The notes: generated by a model not told the origin, from the sequence alone. Shown: positions 9,029 to 17,559, counted from the first letter of the stretch. The stretch is DNA of 64,000 bases from Fulvivirga ligni (GCF_021389935.1 NZ_CP089979.1:3453001-3517000); one strand, 5' to 3'. Numbers and translations: made by a program.

Positions 9029-9158
9029 AAAGGTTTGATATTATTTAATCTTTCATGTAATATTTTTTATTGAAATTATTAAGTTAAGGCATTCAGAAGT
9101 GTCTGCATTGAATTGAAAATAGAACAGAAGGAGTTTTATAATAAAGTTTCAGCCAAGT
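9029..9158 (+). repeat. dispersed repeat R, copy 2
   Basis: About 130 bp, closely matching 9683-9812 over its full length and 5951-6018 in the core. Starts AAAGGTTTGATATTATTT and ends near CAGCCAAGT. It occupies the gap 8888-9206 between the frameshifted lipoprotein and the next lipoprotein gene. Upstream of it, 8918-9000 shows weaker similarity to 9857-9950, suggesting a second, more diverged duplicated segment. Confidence 0.88.
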
Positions 9159-9206
9159 TATGGAGGGCCATATTCAACAAAAAAACTACCCAGTAAATGA
9201 AAGAAC

Positions 9207-9638
9207 ATGTCACAAGTTAACATCATATTTTCAGCAATATTATTGTCAATAATCTCATGCACAGAGAATGATACAATTGATAAGCCAGACCTGGCGGGAA
9301 AGTGGGATTTGCAAATTAAGAGAGGTGACGATTTTCTATGGAATTATGAGCAGGGGTTTGAACTGCTAAGTAACGGATCATACTTGCCAAGATATTGGAA
9401 CGAAGATAATTCATCATGGCAGAGCGAAGATCAAGAATTTGGCACCTTAACCTGGAAACTTTTAGAAAAGAATAAAGAAAATCGTCTTTATTTTTATCAT
9501 GAGTATTCCTTATTTAATGACAACAAGAAAGATATTGTATCTTATTCTATCATCTCTATCCAATCTGATTTCTTGCAACTTTCAGGGTATGATCCTCATG
9601 GCAACAAGAGAGAGCTAACTATGATCAAGGAAAAATGA
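9207..9638 (+). CDS. small lipoprotein, lipocalin-like
   Basis: 143 residues with a short signal peptide ending LLSIISC (Cys18). The mature part starts DLAGKWDLQIKRGDDF, the strand-and-turn opening typical of lipocalin-like Bacteroidota lipoproteins, followed by alternating strands and conserved-looking tryptophans. Probably an outer- or inner-membrane lipoprotein of unknown ligand. It is bracketed by two direct copies of repeat R (9029-9158 and 9683-9812), 48 bp upstream and 44 bp downstream, so repeat plus gene could form a unit. Confidence 0.65.
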   Translation: MSQVNIIFSAILLSIISCTENDTIDKPDLAGKWDLQIKRGDDFLWNYEQGFELLSNGSYLPRYWNEDNSSWQSEDQEFGTLTWKLLEKNKENRLYFYHEYSLFNDNKKDIVSYSIISIQSDFLQLSGYDPHGNKRELTMIKEK

Positions 9639-9682
9639 AATAGTCTTATTATAACAGATGCCAACTGCTAACCAATAAATGT

Positions 9683-9812
9683 AAAGGTTTGATATTATTT
9701 CATCTTTCATGTGATATTTTTTATTGAAATTATTAAGTTAATGAATTGGAAAGTGCCTACGTTGACTTGAGAATAGATCAGAAAGAGTTTTATAATAAAG
9801 TTGCAGCCAAGT
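9683..9812 (+). repeat. dispersed repeat R, copy 3
   Basis: Direct repeat of 9029-9158, about 130 bp, with scattered substitutions and no obvious indel. It is followed at once by the left half of hairpin repeat H (9822). The 417-bp gap 9639-10055 holds this repeat, the half hairpin and a stretch with weak similarity to 8918-9000; a 71-codon open frame at 9839-10054 has no coding character. Confidence 0.88.
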
Positions 9813-9821
9813 AATTTTTCC

Positions 9822-9836
9822 TACTCAGAGTTACTC
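9822..9836. repeat. hairpin repeat H, half copy
   Basis: TACTCAGAGTTACTC, preceded by TTTTTCC exactly as at 8293, but the right arm is missing. The truncation directly abuts repeat R copy 3, suggesting a recombination joint between the two repeat families. Confidence 0.7.
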
Positions 9837-10055
9837 TATTGCTCTTAATTTTCGACTATCAACTTTCCAATGACTATTATTGTGTCACCAACCCGGCATT
9901 AAGTAGCAAATTTTTATATAATGGTCATTATAAGTTTGCACCAGAGGGGGCGAGGATAGTACTCTTTAATTACATTCCTAGAAAAAGTGGCTATCAAGCT
10001 CTATCGACAGCAATGTTAATAAAGGGAATACTTATAATTATAAGAATATTTTAGA

Positions 10056-10547
10056 ATGGAAAGATTTGAAGATATATGGATCAGTTCAGAGGAGCACTTA
10101 GATAAATTTAAAGAAGTTAAGAAAAACAGAAAAATTCTGAAAAACATGCACGAACTTGATGTTTCTGACAGACTTTATGATTTTCCTCGTGTTATGGTTG
10201 GAAACAATATTTTTCCAGTGATTTTTGAAAATATCGGTAGACTTATCCTATCTGATGACAATCTACAGTTTTATAATTGTGGAACTGAGGATAAACCACA
10301 GTATGACGGAATTAATAAAAGTGGAAATTTTCATATCTCAATAGAAAACATCATAAATATAGAATTAGCAACTTATAAAAAAGCCCTAATTTCTTATTTT
10401 GACAATACCTGGGTGAAAATTCATTTTATTGAAGACGGAATTAATAAAAATATATTGATTTCAAATAGTGGAGTAGGGTTCATGATGAAAAAAGTAAAAA
10501 ATAAGAATATGGACTTGTTAAAATTAATCAAAGAAAAGATGAATTAA
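10056..10547 (+). CDS. hypothetical cytoplasmic protein
   Basis: 163 residues, no signal peptide or membrane helix, AT-rich and lysine-rich. After a charged helical N-terminus, residues about 50-160 look like a small beta-barrel of PH/GRAM type (VIFENIGRLILSDDNLQFYN ... ISYFDNTWVKIHFIE) ending in a helix (MDLLKLIKEKM). That fold suggestion rests on the strand pattern only. It lies between a half copy and a full copy of hairpin repeat H, the same single-gene-between-repeats setting as its neighbours. Confidence 0.55.
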   Translation: MERFEDIWISSEEHLDKFKEVKKNRKILKNMHELDVSDRLYDFPRVMVGNNIFPVIFENIGRLILSDDNLQFYNCGTEDKPQYDGINKSGNFHISIENIINIELATYKKALISYFDNTWVKIHFIEDGINKNILISNSGVGFMMKKVKNKNMDLLKLIKEKMN

Positions 10548-10565
10548 CTTTGCTCAATTTCCCCC

Positions 10566-10595
10566 ACTCAGAGTTGCTCGAAGAGAACTCTGAGT
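10566..10595. repeat. hairpin repeat H, copy 2
   Basis: Inverted repeat ACTCAGAGTT (10566-10575) and AACTCTGAGT (10586-10595) with a 10-base loop GCTCGAAGAG, followed by ATCTGATC as in copy 1. Loop bases differ between copies while both stems are unchanged. It marks the right end of the repeat-rich accessory block. Confidence 0.8.
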
Positions 10596-10748
10596 ATCTG
10601 ATCTCGCTGATGGAAGAGTCGCTGTCAACCTGTTCCTTTTAAATTCTTAAAAACTAACTTCTTCTTTAAATGGTTCAATCTATAGCCACTAGTGAATAGC
10701 CGGCTAGTATGAATTTGAAACGGTTACAAACCATTAAATCGAAGGAGA

Positions 10749-11249
10749 ATGAGTCATAAAGATTTAACCAATAAAGAAGCAATTAGTAAATTAAAAGAGC
10801 TGGTTGAAGGAATAGATTTTACCATGATGGATACTAATTTAGGCGGTAAACCATCACATATTGTTCCCATGAGCACAAAGGACGTCGATGATAACGGCAA
10901 TATTTGGTTCCTTAGCAATGGCGATAGTGAACATAATTCCTACATAAAAAAGGATAATGCTATACAGCTGATATATTCGAAGCCTCAAAGCATGGAATAC
11001 CTCGCACTTTTTGGGCATGCCACTATTCTAACGGATACTGATATCATCAAAAAGTATTATCAAAGTTCTGATGATGCCTGGTTTGATGGCCCTGAAGACC
11101 CTAAGGTGACAGCGATCAAAGTAGTGCCTGAATCATCCTATTACTGGGATACCAAAAACGGAAAGTTGACCACCTTATTCAAAATGGGCCTAGGAGTAAT
11201 TACTGGTGAAAAGCAGGACTTAGGCGTAGAAGGTGAACTGAAGGTGTAA
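10749..11249 (+). CDS. pyridoxamine 5'-phosphate oxidase family / general stress protein 26-like
   Basis: 166-residue split-barrel flavin-binding protein. The order of elements (LVEGIDFTMMDT, then IWFLSNGDSEHNSYIKKDNAIQLIY, then YLALFGHATILTD, then WFDGPEDPKVTAIKVVPESSYYWD) matches the general stress protein 26 group, whose members bind FMN, FAD or F420. The specific reaction is unknown. A GGAG Shine-Dalgarno-like sequence sits 6 bases before the start. Followed by a clear hairpin terminator, so monocistronic. Confidence 0.85.
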   Translation: MSHKDLTNKEAISKLKELVEGIDFTMMDTNLGGKPSHIVPMSTKDVDDNGNIWFLSNGDSEHNSYIKKDNAIQLIYSKPQSMEYLALFGHATILTDTDIIKKYYQSSDDAWFDGPEDPKVTAIKVVPESSYYWDTKNGKLTTLFKMGLGVITGEKQDLGVEGELKV

Positions 11250-11292
11250 TTCTGCCTTTAACAGATACACTTAGCTAAAAGTGAATTATTAT

Positions 11293-11326
11293 ACAGTCGC
11301 TCGGCTTAAGTCAGCGACTGTTTTAT
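11293..11326 (+). terminator. rho-independent terminator
   Basis: ACAGTCGCT (11293-11301) pairs with AGCGACTGT (11313-11321), a nine-base perfect stem with an 11-base loop, followed by TTTATT. It ends the transcript of the stress-protein gene. Confidence 0.85.
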
Positions 11327-11444
11327 TAACACGGAGCGAAACCACTACGATCCTCACAGCTAGTAATTGATGAACGGAACATCTTTAACAGTGTTAGTGT
11401 ATTTATAGTTAAGCAATCTATTTCAACTAACAATCACCCTTAGA

Positions 11445-12116
11445 ATGGACAAGAATCTTTATTTTGATGCTAGCTCAAAAAAATTGCAATCTTCTGATTA
11501 TGGGCTTTATGCTACCCCTGTGTCTCCCTTACCTTACGTAGACAATGTGATAGTTCGTTCTTATCTTTTGGAACGTCCTGATGGGAATGTCATTATTTAT
11601 AATTCATCAGGAATTAGTCAAACTTCGCAGGAATTAGATCAGAAGGGGGTTTCTGGTGGTCTTTTTTTAAATCATCATCATGAGGGTATGTTTGGAAAGC
11701 CAGATATTGATATTTCTATATGGATCCATGAAAATGATAGGCCAAAAGTCAATATGCCAATTACAAATACATATGGAAAAGAAGAAAAGATAGGGGGTGA
11801 TCTGACGATTGTACCAACACCTGGTCATACGCAGGGTACTACTTCATTTCTTTGGGATAATGGTGAATATCGTTTTCTTTTCCCGGGAGATTCAATTTGG
11901 GTTCAAAATGGTCAATGGAAAGCCGTCTTACTTAGTGATGGTGATCGTTCTGCATATCTGGATAGCCTTGAGACAATGAAGAAGCTAGACTTTGATTTCA
12001 TTGTTCCCTGGGGTGTTGAAGAGGGTTCGCCTGCAGGTTATGCCATTTCAAAGGATCAAAAAATAGAGATTTTTGATGAAATAATTAAGCGGCTGGAGGC
12101 AGGTGAAAATTATTAG
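11445..12116 (+). CDS. MBL-fold metallohydrolase family protein
   Basis: 223 residues. The metallo-beta-lactamase core is recognisable: NHHHEG (degenerate HxHxDH loop), TPGHTQGTTSF with the third ligand histidine, FPGDSIW with the bridging aspartate, and a final IVPWGVEEGS in place of the usual last histidine. The loss of the canonical first motif and last His means metal binding may be altered, so hydrolase activity is uncertain. No signal peptide; stands alone. Confidence 0.75.
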   Translation: MDKNLYFDASSKKLQSSDYGLYATPVSPLPYVDNVIVRSYLLERPDGNVIIYNSSGISQTSQELDQKGVSGGLFLNHHHEGMFGKPDIDISIWIHENDRPKVNMPITNTYGKEEKIGGDLTIVPTPGHTQGTTSFLWDNGEYRFLFPGDSIWVQNGQWKAVLLSDGDRSAYLDSLETMKKLDFDFIVPWGVEEGSPAGYAISKDQKIEIFDEIIKRLEAGENY

Positions 12117-12297
12117 CATTTTGGTCTAGTGGCAGGAGTAAAATCAAGGTTTTAAGGCAAAAGGACAATTTGCAAGACCAGTCACTTGGCCATTGCAGAG
12201 GAGCGACTCAAGCTATTTAAGCTTCGTAATCTGCGGATCTTTGTCATATGTTTACCAATTGTTCCTAACAACATGTTTTTCTAATTACCTTTGTATC

Positions 12298-12645
12298 ATG
12301 GGAGCAATAGTGCGGTTTTTATCGGTATCAATACTGCTGACTTTTTACGGTCTTGCGGTAGGGATGTCATATCAAAACTTCTCCCCACAGGACAATTTTA
12401 AGGGCACAGCTCAGATCGATTCTGTAGTTACTGGTGTCTTATGTCATACTTTTTCAGGTGAGCTCAATGGAGGAGGTGATCTGCCGGCTCCCGATCTGAA
12501 AAGCAATTTTGCCAAAGCCACCCTCTGCCATGCTGATGAACTGATCATTAAAAGCTCGATTACAAAATATTGTAATCTTAGCCTCAATCATTTCATTAAG
12601 CTAAAAAAGAGAGATCGGCTCTTTCCATTCCACTATTTCTGGTAA
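12298..12645 (+). CDS. small exported protein, hypothetical
   Basis: I chose the ATG at 12298 because it opens a convincing hydrophobic signal (AIVRFLSVSILLTFYGLAVGM); an in-frame start at 12193 would add a Cys/Ser-rich extension unlike a protein N-terminus. The mature part is about 90 residues and ends LKKRDRLFPFHYFW, a terminal motif I associate with short periplasmic proteins upstream of metal-efflux systems in Bacteroidota, but no efflux gene is present here. Function unknown. Confidence 0.55.
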   Translation: MGAIVRFLSVSILLTFYGLAVGMSYQNFSPQDNFKGTAQIDSVVTGVLCHTFSGELNGGGDLPAPDLKSNFAKATLCHADELIIKSSITKYCNLSLNHFIKLKKRDRLFPFHYFW

Positions 12646-12726
12646 TCCATTGTAAGTCCTCACATGCTCATTGCGTAAATAGGCGCATGATGCAATAAAT
12701 AGATTTACGATTTTAATAATATTACA

Positions 12727-13212
12727 ATGGAAATTAATATTGGAAGCGTCATATTCGGCGTTTTTATACTCATGCTTTGCTTTTTGCCTTTTATTCTAAG
12801 TTCTAGAAATACAAAAAGGTCAGCTAAAAAACTTTTAAACACACTTAGACAAATGGCTTCAGAACATGGTACTGAAATTAGCCATTTTGAGACATTTTTT
12901 AATTTTGCCATCGGGTGCGATGAGCCTAAAAACTTTATATTCTTTGTTAAGAGAGAGGCTAATGATTATACCAAAATTAGCGTTGACCTTAATGATTTTA
13001 AGAAATGTACCATCATCAATAAGGGTAGGGTGGTCAAGTTTAACAATGAAACACAAACGGTTATAGAAAAACTGGCCTTGCAACTCATACCTATTAACGG
13101 TAAAGCTGATATTCAATTAGAATTCTGCAATGAGAGTGATAACATAGAGCTTTATGGAGAAATGCAGGCCATAAAGAAATGGAAAGATCTGATTGATGAA
13201 GCCATAAGTTAA
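12727..13212 (+). CDS. membrane-anchored hypothetical protein
   Basis: 161 residues: an N-terminal membrane helix (about 7-25) with a basic flank (SSRNTKRSAKK), then a cytoplasmic domain of alternating strands and a closing helix (KKWKDLIDEAI). No catalytic motif seen. It lies 81 bp after the small exported protein and is followed by a long imperfect hairpin, so it is probably its own unit or the end of a two-gene unit. Confidence 0.6.
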   Translation: MEINIGSVIFGVFILMLCFLPFILSSRNTKRSAKKLLNTLRQMASEHGTEISHFETFFNFAIGCDEPKNFIFFVKREANDYTKISVDLNDFKKCTIINKGRVVKFNNETQTVIEKLALQLIPINGKADIQLEFCNESDNIELYGEMQAIKKWKDLIDEAIS

Positions 13213-13228
13213 ATTGATATTATAATAC

Positions 13229-13324
13229 AAAGAGGTTGTGTCAAAGAGTAAGTAATACTCATACCTTAAAGCTTACAAAATGTTACGTTAAAACATTTAA
13301 AATTGCTTTTGATACAACCTCTTT
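13229..13324. terminator. long inverted repeat, probable terminator
   Basis: AAAGAGGTTGTGTCAAA (13229-13245) pairs with TTTTGATACAACCTCTTT (13307-13324) apart from one mismatch, with a 61-base intervening sequence. The arms resemble the GAGGCTGTCTCAAAAG stem at 28812, so this looks like an expanded copy of a common terminator of this genome. The rest of the 434-bp gap 13213-13646 shows nothing else I can name. Confidence 0.55.
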
Positions 13325-13646
13325 CATTACAGCCCGAGTACTCTAGTGCTTAAATGATACATGTTATGGTATTCCATTTGCCACGGTATGTATTGTTGAA
13401 AAGAGACATTTATTGACAGTAAAATAATATTAAACATAACTTTTATTCTATAATTACGTAATTCTGACAGTACTGTAAAGCTGAAAAAGAGTGAATAAAA
13501 ATGCTATTACGTCAGCCCAAATGATGCAGGGTGGGGTTGTTTAATGTGAAAGAGTTATGGTTAGGGTCAGAACCATTTCTTAAGTGAATCATAGGGTTAT
13601 TCAAAATGAAATAAGCTTAAATAACCATAAAACTCAATTACTCAAA

Positions 13647-14180
13647 ATGAAATTAACCCTAACAACACTATGCCTGTTTCTAAGTTTTTGCTCTTTTGGT
13701 CAAAGAGAATTCCCAGATGATTTTAGAAAGGGGGGCATTGAAGTCAATTCTCAACTCACCGATCTATCTCTCTATTCGTTAGACAGTGTGCAGTTCAATT
13801 CTTCCGATTTAAAAAACAAAGTGACTGTCATTAATTATTGGTTTGTGGGGTGCGGAGGTTGTCGGCAGGAAGAGGAGTTTATGAAAGAAATCACAGAGTA
13901 TTTTAGAGAGGAAGAAAAGGTGCAGTTCATATCTATTACACCATCAACGTCTGAAGAAGTTAAGGAATACTTTCAAAAGCATGGAGATTTTGGTTTTCCC
14001 GTTTACCCAGCAGGTGGGTTTAAACAAGTGAAAAAAACTTTTAGTGTAAAGACTTTCCCTCATACCCAGATCGTGGTGGATGGAACAATTGTGGAAAACC
14101 TTCAAATACCCATTGCACGCGCAGAGTGGAAAGACTGGCTAATAGATGAAATTAAAGAGGAGCTTGTGAAGTTGGAGTAG
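13647..14180 (+). CDS. TlpA-like thioredoxin-fold protein, exported
   Basis: Start placed at 13647, where MKLTLTTLCLFLSFCSFGQ is a clear signal peptide; an upstream in-frame ATG at 13584 gives an unlikely polar leader. The domain carries NYWFVGCGGCRQEE, a CxxC active site of TlpA/ResA type, then FISITPST, a GFPVYPAG stretch and the cis-proline segment TFPHTQIVVDG. Expected role: periplasmic thiol-disulfide exchange. No partner gene adjacent. Confidence 0.85.
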   Translation: MKLTLTTLCLFLSFCSFGQREFPDDFRKGGIEVNSQLTDLSLYSLDSVQFNSSDLKNKVTVINYWFVGCGGCRQEEEFMKEITEYFREEEKVQFISITPSTSEEVKEYFQKHGDFGFPVYPAGGFKQVKKTFSVKTFPHTQIVVDGTIVENLQIPIARAEWKDWLIDEIKEELVKLE

Positions 14181-14294
14181 AATTTTTTAACCGTAATGCT
14201 ATCCTGATTGCATCATCTAGATGCACAAGATAAATTTCTGGAATATTTTTTGTTGGAATAATATTATTATTCACAATCATTAAATTTTCTTGTT

Positions 14295-14801
14295 ATGAAA
14301 AAGATCATTCTATTGCTTATTGGCATTCTTGCGTTCAATTTGACTAATGCTCAAAGAGTTGAGAAATTAGACGAGTATACAGCATTAAACGGAATAACCT
14401 ATAAAGTAGGTGATGAGATCAAGCTATTAAGGGGTTCTGATACCAATGGTAATTTTGTTTATGTAAGCATTGGAGGCAGGGGTATCATAGCGGACGGAGA
14501 ATCAAACCGACTTGGAGCCGATCTGGCCGGGCAGATTGTTACCATCAAAAAAATTAAGAGGTACGATCAGAAACATTATAAAGGAGTGTACTTTTCAATT
14601 GCCGCAGGTGACGTGGTGAACTATAGTATTGATGTAGAAAACGCGATCAAGACCTGTGAAATTGAGGGCTGCCTATATTCTGAGTCTGGACCCGACAAAT
14701 ATGATCAATTGTCTAAAATCAAAGCGCTTTTAGATAATGGTGCGCTAACTGAACAGGAATTTGAAGCTGAGAAGAAGAAAATTTTGGCTAGAAATGATTG
14801 A
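14295..14801 (+). CDS. exported protein with C-terminal SHOCT-like motif
   Basis: 168 residues: signal peptide (MKKIILLLIGILAFNLTNAQ), a central beta-rich domain of unknown type, and a C-terminal helix pair LSKIKALLDNGALTEQEFEAEKK, the classic SHOCT motif. SHOCT occurs at the ends of many unrelated proteins and probably mediates oligomerisation. No catalytic residues recognised. Confidence 0.75.
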   Translation: MKKIILLLIGILAFNLTNAQRVEKLDEYTALNGITYKVGDEIKLLRGSDTNGNFVYVSIGGRGIIADGESNRLGADLAGQIVTIKKIKRYDQKHYKGVYFSIAAGDVVNYSIDVENAIKTCEIEGCLYSESGPDKYDQLSKIKALLDNGALTEQEFEAEKKKILARND

Positions 14802-14978
14802 GGTAGAAGTTGATATGAGCTTCGCAGCGTCTTAATTCCATTGCCACACCTAATTTTTTGCCATTTGTAATGTCTCTTGTCATGTTTAATCATAGATTTA
14901 TGAGAATTGAGCCTTATCAATGCCAATTAAATTAATGTCACAAGGAAAATTGTTGATTAGTCTAGCATTAACTCCTTA

Positions 14979-16007
14979 ATGAATCATACAAAGAAGAAAA
15001 TAAGAATAAGCGAATTATATGATTCGATTTTCCTGATTATCATAGGTGTGGTATTCTTTATGACCACAAGATCACCCGAGGCAAAGAATATTGAAAACAC
15101 AACTAAAATAAATGGTGTTCTGTCGGAGAGTCCGAAATCAGGAGTTCATGATGAAAGTGAGGATTTTATTCGTGTAAACTTAGCAGGATATGGTGACTAT
15201 TACGAATTTACAAAATGTTCTCTTAATGCTTATATCGAGCAAAACGTTGAAAACCTGCAGGTTGGAGATTCTATTACCTTATATTTAGATAAGAGCAATT
15301 CATCAACTATATACCCTTCATTCGGCAAAAGCTATAATGTATATAAGGTATGTGCCGCAAAATCTCCCAAACATGGGACTTATTTAGACTTTGCCAGTTA
15401 TAATGCGTGTAAAGTGAAAAAAGCCAATATACTTTATCCTTTAATTTGTGGTGCACTTATTCTTATCGCTGTAGGGCAGCTGATTCATAAAATTAATGAT
15501 AAGGATAGTTATTTTAGCCCTAAGTATTTGAACTTAGAAGATCAATCGGATATATATTATCAGCTAAGACCTCACAAAATCACCTACTTATCCAATCATT
15601 TGAAGTGGCCAATCATTTCAATTGTAGCAGGTGTTGCAACCCTTGTTTTTGACATTTTGCCCACTCCTTATATGAGCTATGCTTTTATCGCAGGGGGAAT
15701 ATATTTCATTTATCACTATCTCAGGATTTCCTCTAAAATATATTATGTCCTTGATCAGGAAGGAGTGCATATTAAAAACGTAACCGTATTTTTTCAAGAA
15801 GAGGTAAAGACTATCAACTATAATTCTATAAAAGAGGTATTATATAAACCTCAGGATTTTTCGGGAACGGTTCTCATCTATACAGGAAGAAAGGATGATG
15901 ATGGAGATAAAGTATATGATAAGCTGATAGGAATTGATAACTACATGGAAGTTGTTGATTTTATAAAGAAGCTTATTATTAGAGACAATCCATATTGGAA
16001 TGCATAG
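14979..16007 (+). CDS. membrane protein with PH-like C-terminal domain
   Basis: 342 residues with four likely helices: one near residues 15-30, one near 155-170 after a 120-residue domain that resembles DUF3592-type domains (VGDSITLYLDKSN), and a close pair near 210-255. A C-terminal YdbS-like bacterial PH domain follows (IYYVLDQEGVHIKNVTVFF ... TINYNSIKEVLY). Related PH-membrane proteins occur at 56337 and 60542 in this window. Function unknown. Confidence 0.65.
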   Translation: MNHTKKKIRISELYDSIFLIIIGVVFFMTTRSPEAKNIENTTKINGVLSESPKSGVHDESEDFIRVNLAGYGDYYEFTKCSLNAYIEQNVENLQVGDSITLYLDKSNSSTIYPSFGKSYNVYKVCAAKSPKHGTYLDFASYNACKVKKANILYPLICGALILIAVGQLIHKINDKDSYFSPKYLNLEDQSDIYYQLRPHKITYLSNHLKWPIISIVAGVATLVFDILPTPYMSYAFIAGGIYFIYHYLRISSKIYYVLDQEGVHIKNVTVFFQEEVKTINYNSIKEVLYKPQDFSGTVLIYTGRKDDDGDKVYDKLIGIDNYMEVVDFIKKLIIRDNPYWNA

Positions 16008-16039
16008 TGATTAAAAGGCTATCAAATAATTTTTACTAA

Positions 16040-16687
16040 ATGTTTTACAAAATTTTCAATTCCTCTAATAATTCTTACCGAAGATCTAAAAATGCCGAAG
16101 TAATCAGAATGCCCAGAATGTCTGATCAAATGGAAGATGCAATAGTTTCCAAATGGTTTGTTGAGGTAGGTGATACTTTTAAGGAAGGTGACATTTTAGC
16201 AGAGATTGAAACGGATAAGGCCACTATGGAATTAGAGAGCTATGATCATGGTACCATGCTTTATCAAGTTGAAAAAGGTCAAAAAGTGAAGGTCGATGGT
16301 ATTTTAGCTGTTATTGGAAACAAGGGAGATGAATACAAACATCTGTTAACTGATGCTGAGCAGATTGCAGAAAAGACTGGCGATATCGCCTCGCTAACGT
16401 ATAAATTGAATAGCTTATTATCTTCGGAAGATAGCTTCGTTATGCAGCTTAGGTATCTTAAAGGTTGCGACGAAACAAAGCTAAATGAATTATTGCAGGT
16501 CTTGCAAGATTTAGCTTTTCACTTAAGGAGTAGGGACGAAGTGCCAAAAGCTGTTGTTAAACTTATAATGGACATTATTCCATCTCTGATTTCTTGTTCA
16601 TCACAGTATGTTGAAGAAGAGGAGAGAAACAGGATCAACCTGGCTATAGATAAATTGAGTCACGCCATCAGAAAATGTTTTGCTTAA
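16040..16687 (+). CDS. free-standing lipoyl-domain protein with unknown C-terminal domain
   Basis: Residues about 19-97 are a textbook lipoyl domain of the pyruvate dehydrogenase E2 type: VIRMPRMSDQMEDAIVSKW, then EIETDKATMELE with the lipoylatable lysine K60. Instead of the E1/E3-binding and catalytic acyltransferase domains, residues 105-215 form a helical, Cys-containing region with no recognised family (LNELLQVLQDLAFHLRSRDE). At 215 residues it is half the size of E2. No E1, E3 or lipoate ligase gene is adjacent. It could be a lipoyl carrier for another process or a truncated and refused E2. Confidence 0.75.
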   Translation: MFYKIFNSSNNSYRRSKNAEVIRMPRMSDQMEDAIVSKWFVEVGDTFKEGDILAEIETDKATMELESYDHGTMLYQVEKGQKVKVDGILAVIGNKGDEYKHLLTDAEQIAEKTGDIASLTYKLNSLLSSEDSFVMQLRYLKGCDETKLNELLQVLQDLAFHLRSRDEVPKAVVKLIMDIIPSLISCSSQYVEEEERNRINLAIDKLSHAIRKCFA

Positions 16688-16728
16688 AAAGTTACTTTTC
16701 AAGCTAAGGTAAGTATAGCAAAAAGAGT

Positions 16729-17559
16729 CTAAAGAGACTCTTCCTCCATCAATTCTATTCTCTCAAAAACTAGCTCCGGCTCATTGGTAGTAATATAATC
16801 AAATCCTTGCCTCAGCAGGTTATCAATAACGGTAGTGTCATTTACTGTCCAGCTATTTAATGATACCTGGTGGTCTTTGGCCAGTTTGACCCAGTCAGGA
16901 TGTTTTTCAAATACCGAGAAATGGTAATCAAGGCCATTTATTCCATCAGCGTGTAGTTGATCAGGAGCAACGTCACCATTCAAGTACCCTACTTCTGCAG
17001 CTGGCATTAGTTCGGTCAGTTTTTTAACTATATCGTAGTCAAAGCTGATAAACATGGCCCATGGCTCTGCAGAAAGTTGTTTTACTGTTGCTACTACTTT
17101 CTCAGTGGTAGTAATTCCTCTTTCTTTGCTTATTACTGATGGTTTTATTTCTAAGACAAGTCGAGTGGACCGCTGCTGCATACCGGCATTCAAGTACTGT
17201 TCTAAGGTGGGAATGGTTTCACCGTTAGTCAGTTTGTATGACTTCAAAGAATCATATGTACTTTCTTCTATAATATGACCGAAGAACTCTTTATCATGAT
17301 TAACCACTAAAATACTGTCGGCCGTCATCCAGATATCAAATTCAGAGGCCGTGCATCCCAGGCGGATAGCCTCTTCGAGGGAAGCTATGCTATTTTCTGG
17401 TAAATTCTTCTTTTTCCAAGCCCCTCTATGGGCAATTACCTGATTTTCAGCAAAATCCATTTGATCATCATTAGTGCTCTCATTCGATTTATTTTGGCAA
17501 TTAAACAGTAAAGCAGGCATTAAAGCAAAAAGTAGTATTCTTCTCATAGCCGCAAACAT
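16729..17559 (-). CDS. glycerophosphodiester phosphodiesterase family lipoprotein
   Basis: 276 residues, signal peptide ending ALLFNC (Cys21), so membrane-anchored and extracytoplasmic. GDPD signature residues are present: HRG at 44-46, ENS near 55, the metal pair E73 and D75 (SEFDIW), and NHD with catalytic H88; the barrel closes with WTVND and DYITTNEPE. It releases alcohols from glycerophosphodiesters such as deacylated phospholipids. Transcribed opposite to both neighbours. Confidence 0.9.
   Translation of the reverse strand: MFAAMRRILLFALMPALLFNCQNKSNESTNDDQMDFAENQVIAHRGAWKKKNLPENSIASLEEAIRLGCTASEFDIWMTADSILVVNHDKEFFGHIIEESTYDSLKSYKLTNGETIPTLEQYLNAGMQQRSTRLVLEIKPSVISKERGITTTEKVVATVKQLSAEPWAMFISFDYDIVKKLTELMPAAEVGYLNGDVAPDQLHADGINGLDYHFSVFEKHPDWVKLAKDHQVSLNSWTVNDTTVIDNLLRQGFDYITTNEPELVFERIELMEEESL

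Noticed and set aside
9839-10054. A 71-codon open frame between repeat R copy 3 and the gene at 10056
   Set aside because: It lies in sequence with similarity to the non-coding stretch 8918-9000, has no plausible start signal and its translation lacks protein-like pattern.
5951-10595. Integron or CRISPR-like array
   Set aside because: No integrase or cas gene, no GTTRRRY/RYYYAAC core pairs, and the repeats are neither regularly spaced nor separated by short unique spacers.
12193-12297. Longer N-terminus of the small exported protein at 12298
   Set aside because: The extra 35 residues are Ser/Cys-rich and precede a second, better signal peptide; a TACCTTTG promoter-like box at 12286 was also seen but is too close to the ATG to be used for it.
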